Source of the DNA: a virus
Reading direction: 5' to 3' (one strand)
Length of the DNA stretch: 52,315 nucleotides
Virus record (IMG/VR): IMGVR_UViG_3300042562_002373
Location: 1 to 52,315 of that record
How positions within the stretch are numbered: position 1 is the first letter of the stretch; the number at the start of each line of letters is the position of its first letter. Below the pieces are notes generated by a model. That model was not told where the DNA came from. It saw nothing but the letters and a program-made list of their open reading frames with translations, and did not search any database. The position numbers and the translations under genes are program-made. Shown here one piece after another: positions 15,978-23,567 of the stretch.

Positions 15978-16639
15978 GTCCCAACCGCCATAGTTTGTGC
16001 GATATAACTCAAGTTTGATTTCTGGTCGGACAAAAAAAAACCATCCAATAGTTCCCCAGTGTCTGTATTAATAACCCAATCAGGTTCAAGCCAATCGACT
16101 ATATCCATGTGACACGTTGATATCACAATGTTTTCAAAGTCATTGGTCTTTACATATCGAGATAAGGCCATTGAGGCCGCTTTAGCGACATTTCTATCCA
16201 CTACTGAGGTATATTCATCTATGACAGCATTTGAAGCTATCTTACGAGCTAAATCAGCTCTGAATTTTTCTCCATTAGATAATACATTATATGGTTTGTA
16301 CCATGATGGTATAGTATTGAATCCTACAGAACTTAATCTAGTGATACCTTCTTCAGGTGTCGCAAAATGCGATAGGATTGATTTATTGGAATCCCATGTA
16401 GGTTGTTCCTCAATTCCAAAGTGTTTAAGTAAGGTTGATTTACCAGAACCACTTGAACCTACAATGACACCTATCTTAAATTTCTTAGGTAATGTAGTTG
16501 GTAGTTCCCATGGGTGAAATTTTGATGTACCATCAAAGATACAATCAAATGCTGTTTCACTTGCTGTAATAAATTCATCGCGTTCAACAACTGAAGTCAA
16601 AGGGATTTCACTTCTTTTTAATTTTTCTAAAACTTTCAT
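15953..16639 (-). CDS. ABC-type ATPase domain (5' half of split ABC-GNAT gene)
   Basis: 228 residues. Walker A GSSGSGKST, signature LSNGEKFRADLARKI, Walker B NAVIDEYTSVVD and the H-switch STCHMDIVDWL are all present, so it is a soluble ABC ATPase without membrane domains. The last 30 residues after GFF are not family-like; a -1 shift in the T9 run (plus-strand A 16032-16040) would replace them with RPEIKLELYRTNYGGWDMF and fuse the GNAT domain. Either programmed frameshifting, a recent mutation, or a missing base in the assembly. No strong promoter seen directly upstream. Confidence 0.85.
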   Translation of the reverse strand: MKVLEKLKRSEIPLTSVVERDEFITASETAFDCIFDGTSKFHPWELPTTLPKKFKIGVIVGSSGSGKSTLLKHFGIEEQPTWDSNKSILSHFATPEEGITRLSSVGFNTIPSWYKPYNVLSNGEKFRADLARKIASNAVIDEYTSVVDRNVAKAASMALSRYVKTNDFENIVISTCHMDIVDWLEPDWVINTDTGELLDGFFLSDQKSNLSYIAQTMAVGTCLRTITI

Positions 16640-16657
16640 ATTACTACATAAAAAAAG

Positions 16658-16688
16658 AGCCAGTAACGTATATTTTACGCTACCAGCT
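16658..16688 (-). terminator. Rho-independent terminator
   Basis: 13-bp stem with a few G-U pairs (minus strand AGCTGGTAGCGTA / TACGTTACTGGCT) followed by CTTTTTTT. Ends the small leader gene 16710-16898. Confidence 0.82.
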
Positions 16689-16709
16689 TCTAGTTATTTA
16701 GCAAGGTAA

Positions 16710-16898
16710 TTATTTACCTTTAGTTAATTTACCGATTACAGCTTCTAATTTAGCAACTTTGCTTTCTAATAATGTAGCTTTTTTTGCTTCACTCTCAGCA
16801 ATCCACTGATTTTGTTTTTCAGATACTGCTTCGTTAACGATGTTTTCGATTAAATCAACTAATTCGTTTTCAGAAATTCTAACAATTTTTTTTGACAT
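16710..16898 (-). CDS. 62-aa protein: N-terminal leader motif plus coiled coil
   Basis: Starts MSKKIVRISENELVDLIENI, the type of short helical N-terminus seen at the beginning of many otherwise unrelated proteins of T4-like phages. Here little follows it except a Lys/Glu/Ala coiled coil (ESKVAKLEAVIGKLTKGK). A late-type element lies at 16928-16941 and a strong terminator behind, so it is transcribed alone. It may be a small internal head or scaffold protein; inference only. Confidence 0.75.
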   Translation of the reverse strand: MSKKIVRISENELVDLIENIVNEAVSEKQNQWIAESEAKKATLLESKVAKLEAVIGKLTKGK

Positions 16899-16927
16899 GT
16901 CTTTATATTTTTTAAAAAATCTTATTT

Positions 16928-16941
16928 ATACTAATAAATAT
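16928..16941 (-). promoter_or_regulatory. Putative phage late promoter
   Basis: Minus strand ATATTTATTAGTAT, 29 bases before the ATG at 16898; farther than usual and with two changes from consensus. Confidence 0.4.
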
Positions 16942-16978
16942 ATAATGATTTAAAAAAAGACTAAAATTTAAGTAAAAT

Positions 16979-17134
16979 TTAATTTTTTATTTCTCTAATG
17001 TCAAACAATTCTAATAAAGTAGCTACATTCATTTGTTTAATGAACGCAAAACGTTTAGTCGCATCCATGATGTTTTCTGACTTTAACTTATAAATCACCT
17101 CACCATCTTTGGCGAATATTCCGTATTCTCTCAT
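16979..17134 (-). CDS. Small hypothetical protein, 51 aa
   Basis: ATG at 17134 preferred over an earlier non-ATG start inside the AT-rich leader. Sequence MREYGIFAKDGEVIYKLKSE then a helical C-terminus (VATLLELFDIREIKN). The GDGEVIY-type hairpin is common in small phage regulators, but no family is recognised. A late-like TATATTTATTTTTATAAAA lies upstream. Confidence 0.62.
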   Translation of the reverse strand: MREYGIFAKDGEVIYKLKSENIMDATKRFAFIKQMNVATLLELFDIREIKN

Positions 17135-17200
17135 AATATATAGTTTTATAAAAATAAATATAATCTCTTTTAATTTATACAAATATAGTAATAAAATTAA

Positions 17201-17226
17201 AAAAGCACAGTCTTAGCTGTGCTTTT
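17201..17226 (-). terminator. Rho-independent terminator
   Basis: 10-bp stem AAAAGCACAG/CTGTGCTTTT with 6-base loop; T run on the minus-strand side. Ends gene 17229-17567. Confidence 0.88.
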
Positions 17227-17228
17227 TA

Positions 17229-17567
17229 TTATAAAAATCTGTTATAGAAATCCTCTTCAATATATTCTAGTAATCTCTTTCTTATGAACCATAGTAATCC
17301 ACTAGTGTTCTTATTTCTATCAATCATATCAACCATAACTTTATTTGGGTCCTCACCATCAGTCATTCTGTATTTAGCTTCTTCGAAGCAATCTACTCTA
17401 TCAATATTTAATAACTCATCCATAATTATGCTATACGTCTCCCATCTTAATTTAGTTTCGGCATCAACATTAGCCATAGTTGAAGTTACCAAATTATTAT
17501 ACTCCTTATCCAGATTATTAAACTTTCCAGTCCCAGCCTTGATTGTAATATTAAAATCTTTCATCAT
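17229..17567 (-). CDS. Hypothetical protein, 112 aa, paralogue of the next gene
   Basis: Helical protein related to the product of 17690-18016: both have EYxN, a T-K-RW-TY core (TKLRWETYSIIMDELLN here), a short Tyr-Met/Leu-Thr-Glu/Asp turn and DPxxV. The two genes lie in tandem, each with its own hairpin terminator, so they arose by duplication. No known family. Imperfect late-like element at 17593-17607. Confidence 0.75.
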   Translation of the reverse strand: MMKDFNITIKAGTGKFNNLDKEYNNLVTSTMANVDAETKLRWETYSIIMDELLNIDRVDCFEEAKYRMTDGEDPNKVMVDMIDRNKNTSGLLWFIRKRLLEYIEEDFYNRFL

Positions 17568-17592
17568 TAATTTAATTAATTTATTATTGTTA

Positions 17593-17607
17593 TTTAATGA
17601 TAAATAT
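17593..17607 (-). promoter_or_regulatory. Possible late promoter
   Basis: Minus strand ATATTTATCATTAAA, two changes from the consensus, 25 bases before the ATG at 17567. Confidence 0.4.
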
Positions 17608-17657
17608 CTTTCAATTTCGTATTCGACTTAAAATCATCAATATTTTTTTAAATAAAA

Positions 17658-17678
17658 AAACCCCATAAAATGGGGTTT
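17658..17678 (-). terminator. Rho-independent terminator
   Basis: 9-bp stem AAACCCCAT/ATGGGGTTT with a 3-base loop and minus-strand T run. Ends gene 17690-18016. Confidence 0.88.
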
Positions 17679-17689
17679 AAAGTGGGATT

Positions 17690-18016
17690 TCATTTAAAAT
17701 TCATAATTTTATAATATAAACGCTCAAGTTCAGGTGTTTTGCTTTTTAAACTGTTCAAAACTTCTAAACAAACGTCTGTTGGGTCCACATTTTCGGTTAA
17801 CTTATATTGTAATTCTTTAACCTTTAATGTATCCTTTAAGTTATTCTTAAGTTCGATAATAACTTGATTATATGTTACCCATCTTCTTTTATTAGCAACA
17901 TCCCCAACATATAGATTTTCAGTGATAGTATTTTCATATTCATGTTCAAGGTAAGTACTGAATTCACCATATACTCCCCTTAATGCATTTCGTATGTTTT
18001 CTTTATCAATCACCAA
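17690..18016 (-). CDS. Hypothetical protein, 108 aa, paralogue of 17229-17567
   Basis: Starts MVIDKENIRNALRGVYGEFS. Core NKRRWVTYNQVIIELKNN aligns with the paralogue's TKLRWETYSIIMDELLN, followed by KLTENVDPTDV against RMTDGEDPNKV. All-helical, soluble. Function unknown. A late-like GATATTTATATG lies about 11 bases upstream. Confidence 0.75.
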   Translation of the reverse strand: MVIDKENIRNALRGVYGEFSTYLEHEYENTITENLYVGDVANKRRWVTYNQVIIELKNNLKDTLKVKELQYKLTENVDPTDVCLEVLNSLKSKTPELERLYYKIMNFK

Positions 18017-18040
18017 TCATTCTTTACATATAAATATCAA

Positions 18041-18361
18041 TTAATTGGTAGATGTCCTAACTTCTTCAATAATATTTCTAATCTCTGCTTTTCCCTTACC
18101 ACCAGAAAATCTAGTAACTATTTCACCATTTTTAACAAACACTACATTAGGGATACCTCTAACATTAAATTTGTTAGCGATTGCTGGTTGTTCATCAACA
18201 TTTATTTTAAGAATTTTAACATCTTTATCTTCAGCATATTCTTTAATTAATTCATCGATTGTAGGTGTTAACATTCTACATGGTCCGCACCATTCAGCAT
18301 AGAAGTCTAATACTGTAATTTGTTTATCTAACAAATCTTTTGGAATTTCATTTTCACTCAT
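18041..18361 (-). CDS. trxA: Thioredoxin
   Basis: 106 residues, full-length thioredoxin fold: VLDFYAEWCGPCRM with active-site C25-C28, cis-Pro region VRGIPNVVFVKNGE, and the C-terminal helix. Cytoplasmic redox carrier. T4-like phages often carry a thioredoxin or glutaredoxin to reduce ribonucleotide reductase; none of the reductase genes is visible in this window. Transcribed leftwards; the upstream region contains TATTTATA but the promoter is uncertain. Confidence 0.95.
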   Translation of the reverse strand: MSENEIPKDLLDKQITVLDFYAEWCGPCRMLTPTIDELIKEYAEDKDVKILKINVDEQPAIANKFNVRGIPNVVFVKNGEIVTRFSGGKGKAEIRNIIEEVRTSTN

Positions 18362-18431
18362 AATTTTACTTTTTATCTTTTCTCTTATACTTATAATTAT
18401 AATAATTTTTTTTTAAATATAAATAACTTAA

Positions 18432-18527
18432 ATGCACTATTTTTCAAACATCGCGAAGGACACTCAGAATACACCAGTAGCTGACGAGTGGGATGATTTT
18501 GGAGACCTTATTGATTTCGGGTTTTAA
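18432..18527 (+). CDS. Possible 31-aa acidic peptide
   Basis: Starts MHYFSNIAKDTQNTPVADEW and ends in an acidic, Phe-rich tail (DDFGDLIDFGF). GC content is visibly higher than the flanking DNA. An exact TATAAATA, the T4 late promoter core, lies about 12 bases upstream. The tail recalls the acidic aromatic C-terminal peptides by which ribonucleotide reductase small subunits bind the large subunit, but that is speculation. Whether it is translated is unknown. Confidence 0.45.
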   Translation: MHYFSNIAKDTQNTPVADEWDDFGDLIDFGF

Positions 18528-18550
18528 AGATTAGCATATTAATATGGGGT

Positions 18551-18586
18551 CACTTAAAACCACATATTAATATGTGGTTTTAAGTG
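18551..18586. repeat. Perfect 36-bp palindrome
   Basis: Left arm CACTTAAAACCACATATT repeats exactly as its reverse complement, giving an 18+18 base perfect palindrome centred at 18568/18569. It lies between the plus-strand peptide and the end of the minus-strand membrane peptide gene. It could be a two-way terminator or a protein-binding site; it is longer and more exact than the other terminators and has only short T tracts. Confidence 0.8.
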
Positions 18587-18723
18587 CGTTCTTCATTAAT
18601 TTTTAGGAACCAGATAAACATAAACGTTAAAGCACAATTAAATGTGAAATCTGGAGTGTTAATAGTTCTATATGTTAAATATAGAAATGCTATTATTGTT
18701 GCGTGTAATATAATCTTTATCAT
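18580..18723 (-). CDS. Small membrane protein, 47 aa
   Basis: ATG overlaps the stop of the upstream gene (ATGA), so it is translationally coupled. Two hydrophobic stretches (IILHATIIAFLYL and TFMFIWFL) separated by a short polar turn, then a charged end. It is too short for most gene finders. The stop lies inside the right arm of the palindrome 18551-18586. Function unknown. Confidence 0.6.
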   Translation of the reverse strand: MIKIILHATIIAFLYLTYRTINTPDFTFNCALTFMFIWFLKINEERT

Positions 18724-19208
18724 TCCCAATTAGTTTTTATCATTTTAACTTTAAAATGAGGTTTAAATTTGTACCTAGGTATTACATAACCTTTAGTATT
18801 ACTACCAGCATCACCAGAAAACTCTTTCACTTCAAATTCATTACTATTTATTAAATTCTTAAGTTTATCCGTTTTGATAAACCATGCTTCTTTTAAATAA
18901 GGGTAGTAATTTACGTAGTAATCCGCTTCAGTTACGTTAATACCAGAATCCTTACCTCTACACTCAAACTCAACAAATAAATTGTTAGTATCTGAATGTG
19001 GTAAACAGTATACATCAGTTTTAACTTCAAAGGTAGAAACCTTAACTAAGGAACCACCTTTATCAACTGGTAATGACATTTCCAAATCATACCTATAATC
19101 TTTATTATCAGAAATAAATGTATAACCATTTGATTCTAAGAAGTCTTTAATAATTAGCTCTCCTTTTTCACCTTGAGTAACATCTTCTGTAAAACTATAT
19201 TCAGCCAT
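18720..19208 (-). CDS. PD-(D/E)XK nuclease-like protein
   Basis: 162 residues. The pattern GEKGELIIKDFLESNGYTF, then YRYDLEMSL, then TFEVKTDVY gives the E...D...ExK arrangement of restriction-endonuclease-fold proteins (Asp in YRYDLE, Glu and Lys in FEVKTD). The rest is strand-rich. Likely a DNA or RNA nuclease such as a resolvase or repair enzyme; substrate not identifiable. Fourth gene of the leftward operon that begins at 20771. Confidence 0.68.
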   Translation of the reverse strand: MAEYSFTEDVTQGEKGELIIKDFLESNGYTFISDNKDYRYDLEMSLPVDKGGSLVKVSTFEVKTDVYCLPHSDTNNLFVEFECRGKDSGINVTEADYYVNYYPYLKEAWFIKTDKLKNLINSNEFEVKEFSGDAGSNTKGYVIPRYKFKPHFKVKMIKTNWE

Positions 19209-19209
19209 A

Positions 19210-19890
19210 TTAATAATATTTTACAATACCCATAACCTCGTCATACTCAACGTCAACTGGTAGATTGGCGTAGCTATATGCCTCATTTAAAACTGATGCA
19301 TTGATAAATTCAATATCATTTACTCTAATTGAACCATAACCTTGATGGATATGACCAAATACATTTACCTTTGGTTTAATTTCCATTACTCGTTCAAGTA
19401 ATTCTTCACAACCAGCATAAAACGCATCTCTAACAACATAATCTAATATCTTATTAGGTGGACCATGTGTAATCAAAATATCAGTATCAGCTGGAATAGC
19501 TTGCCATTTAGACATAATACCTGGTCCTTTTCTTGGTAGATTAAACGCCCAATCATAAAACCATGGTTGCCATGGTGAACCATAGATTTTAATTCCATCA
19601 ATAACAACTTCACTATCTTGTAGATAAGTTATATTTGGATATTCATCAAGTATTCTTTTAAATAAGTTAGGGTTATTCTCAGCTAATCTATCGTGATTAC
19701 CAGCGATAAAAATCTTATGTTCATAGTTATTTAACCCACTGAACCATTCACAGAAGTCCTTTACCTCTGTCTCATAATAACCACTGGTCATAATATCACC
19801 AGCATGAATAATCATATCACCACCAATTAAATCGTTCGTTAATTGACGATGTTTTTGATGTGTATCCGAAATAAATGTAATTTTTTTCAT
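19210..19890 (-). CDS. Metallophosphoesterase (calcineurin-like)
   Basis: 226 residues with all metal-binding motifs in order: FISDTHQKH, HAGDIM, FIAGNHDRL, LITHGPP and FGHIHQGYG. This spacing resembles the MPPED-type branch, which hydrolyses phosphodiesters such as cyclic nucleotides. Cytoplasmic. It is preceded 13 bases away by a helical hypothetical protein and followed by the PD-(D/E)XK-like gene, so a nucleic acid or cyclic nucleotide substrate is plausible. Confidence 0.92.
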   Translation of the reverse strand: MKKITFISDTHQKHRQLTNDLIGGDMIIHAGDIMTSGYYETEVKDFCEWFSGLNNYEHKIFIAGNHDRLAENNPNLFKRILDEYPNITYLQDSEVVIDGIKIYGSPWQPWFYDWAFNLPRKGPGIMSKWQAIPADTDILITHGPPNKILDYVVRDAFYAGCEELLERVMEIKPKVNVFGHIHQGYGSIRVNDIEFINASVLNEAYSYANLPVDVEYDEVMGIVKYY

Positions 19891-19903
19891 TATTTATAAT
19901 TTG

Positions 19904-20521
19904 TTAATCCCAAAAACGTTCTATATTCTCATCTAATAATTTAAATAGTAATTTACGACTACGTTTTTGATTCTCATGTGCAATTTCCATTGCGTATATC
20001 TTCTTATTCTCTTTCTCATTCTCGTCTCTGGTAAATAAATTCAATTCACCACTAACTGCTCTCTTATATTGTCTAGGATATCTTTCAAAATACTCATCAA
20101 ATCTTTCAGAGATTAAGTTTATTTCTAATCTCTTAGAATCTTTATATTTCTCTGGAATATCATCTTCATCAGTGATATCTAAAAAATTAAATTCAGATTC
20201 ATGATATTCCATGTATTCCATATCATATAAGTCTTCTTGTTGGATAGCAATTAATCTTGCAGCCAACATCATTAACTCAGCGTCTCTTTGTGCTCTAGTA
20301 TGTCTATTCTTAGTGGAAATATATACTGCTTGATTCTCTAATTTAACCCTAAGGACTTCATAGATATAAAATTGGTCATAATCACGGTCTTTCCATATTG
20401 TTGGAAACCATCTTATTAAATTTTTTACACCTTGTATTATTTCTCTATGCAAATGTTTTGCATCATACTTAATCCATCTGATAACTTTATCAAATGTTGT
20501 TTCTACGTATTCTTCGCTCAT
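19904..20521 (-). CDS. Hypothetical helical protein, 205 aa
   Basis: Starts MSEEYVETTFDKVIRWIKYD. The N-terminal half is basic and rich in Trp and Tyr (NLIRWFPTIWKDRDYDQFYI), and a conserved-looking TKNRHTRAQRDAELMM follows; the C-terminal half is strongly charged. No known domain. Conserved-type phage protein in a leftward operon; starts one base after the stop of the 82-residue gene. Confidence 0.78.
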   Translation of the reverse strand: MSEEYVETTFDKVIRWIKYDAKHLHREIIQGVKNLIRWFPTIWKDRDYDQFYIYEVLRVKLENQAVYISTKNRHTRAQRDAELMMLAARLIAIQQEDLYDMEYMEYHESEFNFLDITDEDDIPEKYKDSKRLEINLISERFDEYFERYPRQYKRAVSGELNLFTRDENEKENKKIYAMEIAHENQKRSRKLLFKLLDENIERFWD

Positions 20522-20522
20522 A

Positions 20523-20771
20523 TTATTGAATTAAATCATCTATTATTATACCATTCTCATACATTAACTCACTTATCTGTTGGAATACCAAATAAACTCC
20601 ATCATGTATATCTGAATCAGCTTCTTGAGCCTCAGCAATTGATTCACATCTTCTTTTTAGGTTAGTTTGTAACTCAAATAAAACTATTGCCATATCCAAT
20701 GATTTAACAGCTCTCATGTGGGCCATTCTATCATCTGGGTTGTCTAAATCAAACTCTAAAGTTGCTTTCAT
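20523..20771 (-). CDS. Small conserved phage protein, 82 aa
   Basis: MKATLEFDLDNPDDRMAHMR followed by a helical body (DMAIVLFELQTNLKRRCES). This N-terminus is a familiar pattern in small phage proteins that start MKATLEFDL; function unknown. First gene of the leftward operon, with a host-type -7 element TATATTTG at 20795-20802. Confidence 0.8.
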   Translation of the reverse strand: MKATLEFDLDNPDDRMAHMRAVKSLDMAIVLFELQTNLKRRCESIAEAQEADSDIHDGVYLVFQQISELMYENGIIIDDLIQ

Positions 20772-20794
20772 ATTATATATATTTTAATTAAACA

Positions 20795-20802
20795 CAAATA
20801 TA
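20795..20802 (-). promoter_or_regulatory. Host-type promoter -7 element
   Basis: TATATTTG on the minus strand, 23 bases before the ATG at 20771. No clear TTG at the expected distance. Confidence 0.55.
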
Positions 20803-20824
20803 GTCAATTTTTACATAAAATGAA

Positions 20825-20838
20825 ATATTTATAATAAA
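20825..20838 (+). promoter_or_regulatory. Putative phage late promoter
   Basis: ATATTTATAATAAA on the plus strand, 10 bases before the ATG at 20849; one base shorter than the consensus. Confidence 0.5.
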
Positions 20839-20848
20839 AAACTTTTTT

Positions 20849-21601
20849 ATGAGAGATTTTATTAAAGAAAATTTAAGAATACAGTTAGAAAACTTATTAT
20901 ATGAGTATCACGAAAATTTTGATGAAATACCTGACTCAATTAGATATCCAGAAACGAGAGTTCGTTCTAAAGAACAATTAATTAAATTGTCTGAGTTAGC
21001 TAAAAAACTAAATAATCAGTATCGTGATATATTTGGTGGTATTAATGATGGTGATGGAACATATACATTTAAAATTACTAAATCAGGTAATGGATTTTTA
21101 ATTGTACATGATAACGGTAAAGATGATAGGGATTATAGATTAGGTCAAGAAGGTAAAGCGTTAAGATTAAACGCTAATGCTTTTGGTAGTCAAGGTGATA
21201 AGTCTGATAAAACAGTTTTTTTTCCAATTGTTGACGCTAAAATTAAATTATTAGCTGATGATGAATCAATTAAAAATATTATGGATTTTGATTTTGAAGG
21301 GAGTTATACCGCTGATGACCAATTAGAAAAAAATAAAGAATTATCAACACAAAGTGTTGCTAGTGATGAATTTGATAAAAGAGAGAAACTTAATAGAGCA
21401 ACACGTAAAAATACATTAAGTATTAATGAACCTGATGCGACTGAAAGTAAAGAATATAAAGATGCAGTACGTATATATCAAAACTTATTACCATTATATA
21501 AAGAAAAAAGTAAAAAGGGTGAAGATATTGAACCATTAAAAACTAGATTAGATGATTTAAAAGCTATAATAGATAAAATTAATCCTAATTATGGAAAATA
21601 A
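20849..21601 (+). CDS. Leader-type protein, 250 aa
   Basis: N-terminus MRDFIKENLRIQLENLLYEY is an amphipathic helix like the leaders of other late genes here. The middle (about 55-110) has a compact strand region (GTYTFKITKSGNGFLIVHDN). The C-terminal half is charged and helical, ending DLKAIIDKINPNYGK. No known family. Its 3' end overlaps the metalloprotease gene by 11 bases, so the two are coupled and probably co-packaged or jointly acting. Confidence 0.75.
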   Translation: MRDFIKENLRIQLENLLYEYHENFDEIPDSIRYPETRVRSKEQLIKLSELAKKLNNQYRDIFGGINDGDGTYTFKITKSGNGFLIVHDNGKDDRDYRLGQEGKALRLNANAFGSQGDKSDKTVFFPIVDAKIKLLADDESIKNIMDFDFEGSYTADDQLEKNKELSTQSVASDEFDKREKLNRATRKNTLSINEPDATESKEYKDAVRIYQNLLPLYKEKSKKGEDIEPLKTRLDDLKAIIDKINPNYGK

Positions 21602-21989
21602 TATTAAACAATTATTAAGAGAGCAAATTGAAATAATGCCTAAAAAGGTTATCGTTGAAAAGTTTCTTGATTTCGTAAAAGATAATCTAGAATTAACTAA
21701 ACCATTTAAATTAACTCTAACTTCAAATAAAGATGGTATTAGAACTACTGCTGTGTATAATCATGTAGAAAATACTGTTACTATCTATATTAAGAATAGA
21801 GCATTGGTTGATGTATTAAGGTCAGTTGCTCATGAATTAGTTCATCACCTACAAAATCAACGTGGTGAATTAGATGGGACTAAAAATGAAGGTGGCGATG
21901 GCTCACCTTGGGAAAATGAAGCCAATGCCAAAGCTGGTGAATTGATTCGTATATTTGGTAGACAGAATCCAGAAATATACGAATCTTAA
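21591..21989 (+). CDS. Zinc metalloprotease (HExxH) with N-terminal leader
   Basis: 132 residues. Leader MENNIKQLLREQIEIM, then a compact zincin domain with HELVHH (81-86) as the zinc-binding motif and E110 in WENEANAKAGE as likely third ligand. Neighbouring sequence (QRGELDGTKNEGG) fits small phage and bacterial Gly-zincin-like peptidases. No signal peptide. If the leader targets it to the capsid, it may act on host proteins after injection or mature virion proteins. Coupled to the 250-residue gene upstream. Confidence 0.85.
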   Translation: MENNIKQLLREQIEIMPKKVIVEKFLDFVKDNLELTKPFKLTLTSNKDGIRTTAVYNHVENTVTIYIKNRALVDVLRSVAHELVHHLQNQRGELDGTKNEGGDGSPWENEANAKAGELIRIFGRQNPEIYES

Positions 21990-22382
21990 TTATTTCCTTC
22001 CGAAATCAGCTGGTATTTCACCCCATTCTTTTGTTAACCATTTATTAATGGCTACATTCTTATTTTTAAGGTACTCACAAGCTTTATCCATTCTATCTGA
22101 TACATCACCATTAAATGTTGATTTATGTTCCTTATTTCGCACCCATGCGATTGCTGTAACACTATCAGAATATACTGGCATATCCTTTAACTTATTTTTC
22201 CTAATGTAATGTACTGCATGTACCGCAGCTAAGAACTCAGCAACATTATTTGTACCCATACCTAAATGTTCTTCAAATATTATTTCGCCTGATTCTAAAT
22301 CAACGCCACGATAGAAACATGGACCTGGATTTCCCTCAGTTCCACCATCAACACATATTCCTCTTTTTGGTTTTTCACTCAT
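21990..22382 (-). CDS. rnhA: RNase HI-like ribonuclease
   Basis: 130 residues with the RNase H active-site set: D12 in ICVDGGTEGNPGP, E49 in NNVAEFLA, D73 in VYSDSVTAI and the C-terminal Asp in EIPADFGRK. Cleaves RNA in RNA-DNA hybrids; in T4-like phages RNase H removes lagging-strand primers. It lies 11 bases after the PcfJ-like gene stop and shares its promoter. Confidence 0.93.
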   Translation of the reverse strand: MSEKPKRGICVDGGTEGNPGPCFYRGVDLESGEIIFEEHLGMGTNNVAEFLAAVHAVHYIRKNKLKDMPVYSDSVTAIAWVRNKEHKSTFNGDVSDRMDKACEYLKNKNVAINKWLTKEWGEIPADFGRK

Positions 22383-22393
22383 ATTTTTATTTA

Positions 22394-23551
22394 TTAAAAT
22401 GGTAACGCTACTTCTGGTTTATTATATTCATTATTATAATCTTCTTCTGACATACCAAGCATTTTAACGTTGAATTCCTTAATGTATTTTTGTACCATTT
22501 CATCTAACCCAACTGGTGCATTGCAATTGTTATAACCTCTAAATTGACCATATACTAATCCTTTGTCACTCCAGTCTTTTCTAACTTCTAAAGTATAACC
22601 ATCAATATGGTAAATACCACATGTATGTGATTCTACTCTATTAACATAAGTTGCAACACAATGTTTATTCTTTTTACCTTCAATACACATCTCCTTAGTT
22701 GTAGTTAATATAGTGAAATTAGCGAACTCAGAAAATTTAAGGAATATTGGATGAATAACCATTTTTCTATCAGCATCCATATACGTAATATCAGTAATTT
22801 CTTCTGACCATAAATCATGCATCTCCTTTAGACGTTTTAACTTCCATTTACAGTTTACCTTTCTATTTAAAACTCTAGCCATTTTAACAGTATCTGTAAA
22901 TAACATAGTATTAGTTTTAATAAGTTCAGCGTCAAATGATGTAATATTCTCAAGATATTCTAAATTCTTTTTAAAATGATTTATAAACATTTGAACATCA
23001 TGATTATATGTTTTTTCATTCACCTCATGAATTGCATTACCAACTGGATATGGTACATTATAAGTATGTAAGATTGCTTTCTTATATGAATACAATTTCT
23101 TACTAACTATGGTATTGAAAGCTATGTTAGTTAATATATTTTTCTCTTCTACAAATCTTAACCATGTAAAATTCTCTTTTAAATATTCAATAACTGGGTG
23201 ACACCATTGACCGAAAGCTGAATGTAAATTAAATAATGTTAATGGTTTAACACCACGATTAAATATTAAATAAAATTTACCATTCTTATAGCTGATATTA
23301 GCCATTCTACGTTCACTATTGTAGATTCTATTGGTCTTAGATATACCAAATGATTTCTTGAATAATACAATATTAAATGTATTACCTTCAGTAAACAAAA
23401 CTACCTTCATGTATGAATACATATCTTTAGCGTTATTCATATATATAACCCTAGCATTATAAGGGTTATTACGATACACTTCAAATAATCGTTCAACAGC
23501 TGAACATTTATCTTCAAATAATACTTTGTAATCAAAATTTTCTTTCTCCAT
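22394..23551 (-). CDS. PcfJ-like protein
   Basis: 385 residues. The C-terminal half fits the PcfJ-like family: KRLKEMHDLWSEE, then GKKNKHCVATYVNRVESHTC, then YHIDGYTLEVRKDW and YGQFRGYNNCNAP. PcfJ is known from conjugative plasmids and phages; its biochemical function is not established. The N-terminal half is lysine/aromatic rich. Host-type promoter at 23568-23597 with RNase H downstream. Confidence 0.85.
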   Translation of the reverse strand: MEKENFDYKVLFEDKCSAVERLFEVYRNNPYNARVIYMNNAKDMYSYMKVVLFTEGNTFNIVLFKKSFGISKTNRIYNSERRMANISYKNGKFYLIFNRGVKPLTLFNLHSAFGQWCHPVIEYLKENFTWLRFVEEKNILTNIAFNTIVSKKLYSYKKAILHTYNVPYPVGNAIHEVNEKTYNHDVQMFINHFKKNLEYLENITSFDAELIKTNTMLFTDTVKMARVLNRKVNCKWKLKRLKEMHDLWSEEITDITYMDADRKMVIHPIFLKFSEFANFTILTTTKEMCIEGKKNKHCVATYVNRVESHTCGIYHIDGYTLEVRKDWSDKGLVYGQFRGYNNCNAPVGLDEMVQKYIKEFNVKMLGMSEEDYNNEYNKPEVALPF

Positions 23552-23567
23552 AATTTTTTGTTTTTTG

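Noticed and set aside
18405-18425. TATAAATA near 18415 as general proof of T4-type late promoters
   Set aside because: It is a single exact copy in a very AT-rich genome; the recurrent element here is ATATTTATTAATAAA, so the single match carries little weight.
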